From: Marinicella sediminis
Lineage (GTDB): Bacteria; Pseudomonadota; Gammaproteobacteria; Xanthomonadales; Marinicellaceae
Direction: 5' to 3'
Length of the DNA: 64,000 bases
Assembly: GCF_002000055.1 (NCBI RefSeq)
Contig: NZ_MVBD01000005.1
Coordinates: 248,001 to 312,000 of the forward strand
Each line of letters starts with the position of its first letter. Position 1 is the first letter of the stretch. Position numbers and translations under genes: made by a program. A model generated the notes under the pieces. The model had not been told where the DNA came from. It worked only from the letters and a program-made list of their open reading frames with translations, and did not search any database. This document shows, piece after piece, positions 61,855-64,000 of this stretch.

Positions 61855-63501
61855 ATGACATATCAAGCACTTGCCAGAAAATACAGACCCCAGAATTTTG
61901 CGGAAATAGTTGGTCAGGAACATGTTGTTCAGGCCCTTGTCAATGGCATAGAAAATAATCGTTTGCACCACGCATTTTTATTCACTGGCACCCGGGGAGT
62001 GGGCAAAACAACCCTGGCCAGGGTGCTGGCCAAATCCCTTAACTGCCTGGAAGGCATTTCTGGAAACCCTTGTGGCGTGTGCCAGCATTGTGTGGAAATC
62101 AAAGAAGGAGACTTCATTGATTTGATTGAAGTGGATGCGGCATCCAGGACGGGAGTCGACGATACCAGAAACTTGTTGGAAAATGTGCAATATGCGCCCA
62201 ACAAAGGTCAATACAAAATTTACCTCATTGATGAGGTGCATATGTTCTCGAAAAGCAGCTTCAACGCTTTATTGAAAACCCTTGAAGAGCCTCCTGAGCA
62301 TGTTAAATTTCTATTGGCCACAACCGAGCCTGATAAATTACCCGTAACGGTGCTTTCCAGGTGCTTACAATTTAACTTAAAGCGACTGACTCAAAAGCAA
62401 ATTGGAGACCATTTGCAGTCATTGTTGAACAAAGAGTCTGTCGATTTTGATGAACGTGCTATACAGTTGATTTCCAGGGTGGCTGATGGCAGCATGCGCG
62501 ACGCGCTGAGTTTGCTTGATCAATCACTGGCGTTTGGCGCAGGAGCCATTCATTTTGATGAAATCAGGGCCATGCTTGGTACTGTTGAGCAGACGCATGT
62601 GGAAGAATTATTGCGTCAGGTGCATCACCATGATCACGCACAAGTGCTGGAAAAATTACAGTGGTTTCATGACATGTCTGTTGATTATCAGTCATTGGTT
62701 GATGATCTGTGCCGGTTGATGCACGAAGTGGCAGCCATTCAGGCACTGGGCAGGATGACCGGTGGATCGCATTTTGATTCGCAGGTCCTGAAAACCATGG
62801 CCACTGAGTTATCCCCTGAACAGGTTCAATGGTATTATCAGTTGATCATCGTGGCTGCTGAACAGTTGAATTATACCCCCGATAAGCGCATCAGTTTCGA
62901 AATGGCAGTCATCAGGATGCTTGATTTTGAACCAGGATCACCTGGCAGGATGGCGGCAGAATCTACTGAAGATTCAGGTGTTGCGCATGCGGATTCGGCT
63001 GGGCAGTCCCAGGAATCAGTAAAACCAACAGGGCCACAAGCCAATTTGGTAGATACCCAAATGAAGCCTCATACTCAAGTACGGGTTTCAGCTGAACAGC
63101 TACAAAATAAACCGGATAAACCGATTGATCTACATGCCCTGAGCCAACAGAACTGGCCGGGTGTGTTTGAGCGATTACAGTTGAAAGGCGGCTCCAGAGA
63201 ACTTGCCAGGCATCTGGCAGTGCTTGAAAACAATGAAAAAGTCCTTACCTTTGCTGTGGACCAGTCGGCTGAAATCTTCATGAATGAAAAAGCACAAAAA
63301 GCCATCAGGGAGCGATTGCTGGGAGACTCAAATGATTACACGGTGAAATTTACCGTCCGTCAGGAAGTCAATTCTGTGGCACAGATAACACAGCAGGAAG
63401 CCGCCAGGCAGTCTGCAGAACAAGATCAGGTAGATCCTGTTGTGCAGCATTTGCAAAGTCAGTTTGGCGCTAAAATAATACAAAATAAATTGGGTGATTA
63501 A
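61855..63501 (+). CDS. dnaX: DNA polymerase III subunits gamma/tau
   Basis: Clamp-loader motor, 548 residues (E. coli tau is 643). TGTRGVGKTTLARVLAKSLNC is Walker A; CGVCQHC region cysteines bind zinc; LIDEVHMFSKSSFNALLKTLEEPP and LSRCLQF follow. The C-terminal ~110 residues (LPGVFERLQLKGGSRELARHL-like and beyond) are the tau-specific domain, so at least tau is made. I saw no clear A AAA AAG slippery heptamer with a following stop, so gamma synthesis by frameshifting is not evident. Starts 20 bases after the 4.5S RNA. Confidence 0.95.
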   Translation: MTYQALARKYRPQNFAEIVGQEHVVQALVNGIENNRLHHAFLFTGTRGVGKTTLARVLAKSLNCLEGISGNPCGVCQHCVEIKEGDFIDLIEVDAASRTGVDDTRNLLENVQYAPNKGQYKIYLIDEVHMFSKSSFNALLKTLEEPPEHVKFLLATTEPDKLPVTVLSRCLQFNLKRLTQKQIGDHLQSLLNKESVDFDERAIQLISRVADGSMRDALSLLDQSLAFGAGAIHFDEIRAMLGTVEQTHVEELLRQVHHHDHAQVLEKLQWFHDMSVDYQSLVDDLCRLMHEVAAIQALGRMTGGSHFDSQVLKTMATELSPEQVQWYYQLIIVAAEQLNYTPDKRISFEMAVIRMLDFEPGSPGRMAAESTEDSGVAHADSAGQSQESVKPTGPQANLVDTQMKPHTQVRVSAEQLQNKPDKPIDLHALSQQNWPGVFERLQLKGGSRELARHLAVLENNEKVLTFAVDQSAEIFMNEKAQKAIRERLLGDSNDYTVKFTVRQEVNSVAQITQQEAARQSAEQDQVDPVVQHLQSQFGAKIIQNKLGD

Positions 63502-63503
63502 AG

Positions 63504-63827
63504 ATGAAAGGTACCCTGGGTAACATGATGCAACAAGTGCAGAAAATGCAGGAAGAAATGCAAAAAGCACAGCAGGAAATGGCCAGCAAAGAAGTGACCG
63601 GCTCAGCTGGTGGCGACATTGTAAAAGTGGTCATGAATGGTCAGCACCAAATCAAAAATATTGTTATTGATCATGACATGATTGATGGTGACAACGAGAT
63701 GCTGGAAGATCTGCTGGTTGCGGCATTCAATGATGCGATGAATAAAGTCGGAGAATTACAGAAACTGGATTTGGGAGGTTTGGCCGAAGGCCTGAACTTG
63801 CCACCTGGTTTTAAAATGCCATTCTGA
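63504..63827 (+). CDS. ybaB: YbaB/EbfC nucleoid-associated protein
   Basis: A 107-residue DNA-binding protein. The coiled-coil start GTLGNMMQQVQKMQEEMQKA, followed by the V-x-V-x-x-NG strand VVKVVMNGQHQI-like text (here DIVKVVMNG) and the ending LPPGFKMPF, are diagnostic. Lies between dnaX (2-base gap) and recR (1-base overlap), the classic order. Confidence 0.95.
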   Translation: MKGTLGNMMQQVQKMQEEMQKAQQEMASKEVTGSAGGDIVKVVMNGQHQIKNIVIDHDMIDGDNEMLEDLLVAAFNDAMNKVGELQKLDLGGLAEGLNLPPGFKMPF

Positions 63828-64000
63828 TGTCGTTGATCAAAGAGCTGATGAATGCCTTGCAGATCCTGCCAGGCGTGGGCCCTAAAACTGCACAACGGCT
63901 GACGTTTCATTTGCTACAAAAAGACAAATCTGGTGGTCAACACCTGGCGGAGGTTCTGCAAACCGCCATCAAAAACATCCGTGAATGTGAATCATGTCGT
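63827..64000 (+). CDS. recR: Recombination protein RecR, N-terminal part (cut by window end)
   Basis: The last 174 bases read MSLIKELMNALQILPGVGPK followed by TAQRLTFHLLQKD and the start of the zinc-finger ECESC, the N-terminal helix-hairpin-helix of RecR. The gene continues beyond the window. It starts within the ybaB stop codon (TGATG). Confidence 0.95.
   Translation, partial: MSLIKELMNALQILPGVGPKTAQRLTFHLLQKDKSGGQHLAEVLQTAIKNIRECESCR

Noticed and set aside
63200-63501. Programmed frameshift site in dnaX for gamma subunit
   Set aside because: Short A-runs such as GAAAAAG and CAAAAAG occur, but no clear A AAA AAG heptamer with a near stop and stem-loop was seen.
1-64000. CRISPR array, prophage or insertion sequence
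   Set aside because: No regularly spaced repeats, integrase, transposase or phage structural genes were seen anywhere in the window.

Overview
The window is one continuous, gene-dense stretch of a bacterial chromosome, most likely from a free-living, aerobic, Gram-negative gammaproteobacterium. Evidence for this includes an RND efflux pump, many exported or lipoprotein-signal proteins, a sigma-E/anti-sigma cluster (rpoE-rseA-rseC with a periplasmic protease), type IV pilus PilZ, FabF/FabG/ACP clustering next to pabB-pabC-mltG-tmk-holB-pilZ, lepA-lepB-rnc-era-recO, and hda/ffs/dnaX/ybaB/recR. Base composition looks moderate (mid-40s % GC by eye). The gene set would fit a lineage near Marinicella or the Xanthomonadales, but I cannot verify genus from sequence alone. 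No prophage, transposase, CRISPR array or defence island is visible.

Layout. 1-1.7 kb: C-terminal half of an RND transporter, ending at a terminator. 1.7-3.6 kb: a small secreted protein, sodB and a DUF924 gene. 3.7-9.9 kb: fumC, a secreted protein with a duplicated domain, a histidine kinase/response regulator pair, miaE and a glycosyltransferase, tightly packed. 10-14.1 kb: tRNA-Ser(GGA), NhaC-type antiporter, and an opposing ampD-like/tesB/yitT operon. 14.3-25.5 kb: yceD-rpmF-plsX-fabH-fabD-fabG-acpP-fabF-pabB-pabC-mltG-tmk-holB-pilZ, followed to 28.6 kb by an unknown gene and a GGDEF-EAL protein. 28.6-31.9 kb: rpoE-rseA-rseC-mucD/degQ-like, with rseB absent. 31.9-37.2 kb: lepA-lepB-DUF4845-rnc-era-recO. 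37.4-41.8 kb: a two-gene cassette with a secreted metzincin-like protease, then methylcrotonyl-CoA carboxylase alpha subunit and HMG-CoA lyase (end of leucine degradation). 41.8-51 kb: mostly minus-strand genes (vWA lipoprotein, M13 peptidase, DUF349 protein, dusB, TraB-family protein). 51-52.6 kb: a membrane XRE regulator and a repeat-rich stretch beside tRNA-Ser(UGA). 52.6-58.1 kb: peroxiredoxin, PHA-system protein, BlaR/BlaI-type pair, DUF3108-purN-purM. 58.2-64 kb: DUF2066, CDP-alcohol phosphatidyltransferase, PerM, hda, 4.5S RNA, dnaX, ybaB, start of recR.

Most of the window is conserved housekeeping: membrane lipid synthesis is coupled to ribosomal protein L32 and folate synthesis in one long plus-strand run, and replication, secretion and RNA processing sit in their usual clusters. 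The less ordinary parts are the sigma-E cluster without rseB, the secreted metzincin cassette, the fumC-linked sensory operon with a duplicated-domain exported protein, a PabB with PIAGT instead of PIKGT, a terminator hairpin abutting the plsX start, a decayed gene remnant near 41.8-42.0 kb, and the repeats next to tRNA-Ser(UGA). I found no convincing wholly new system; the strongest candidates are listed as findings with their uncertainty.
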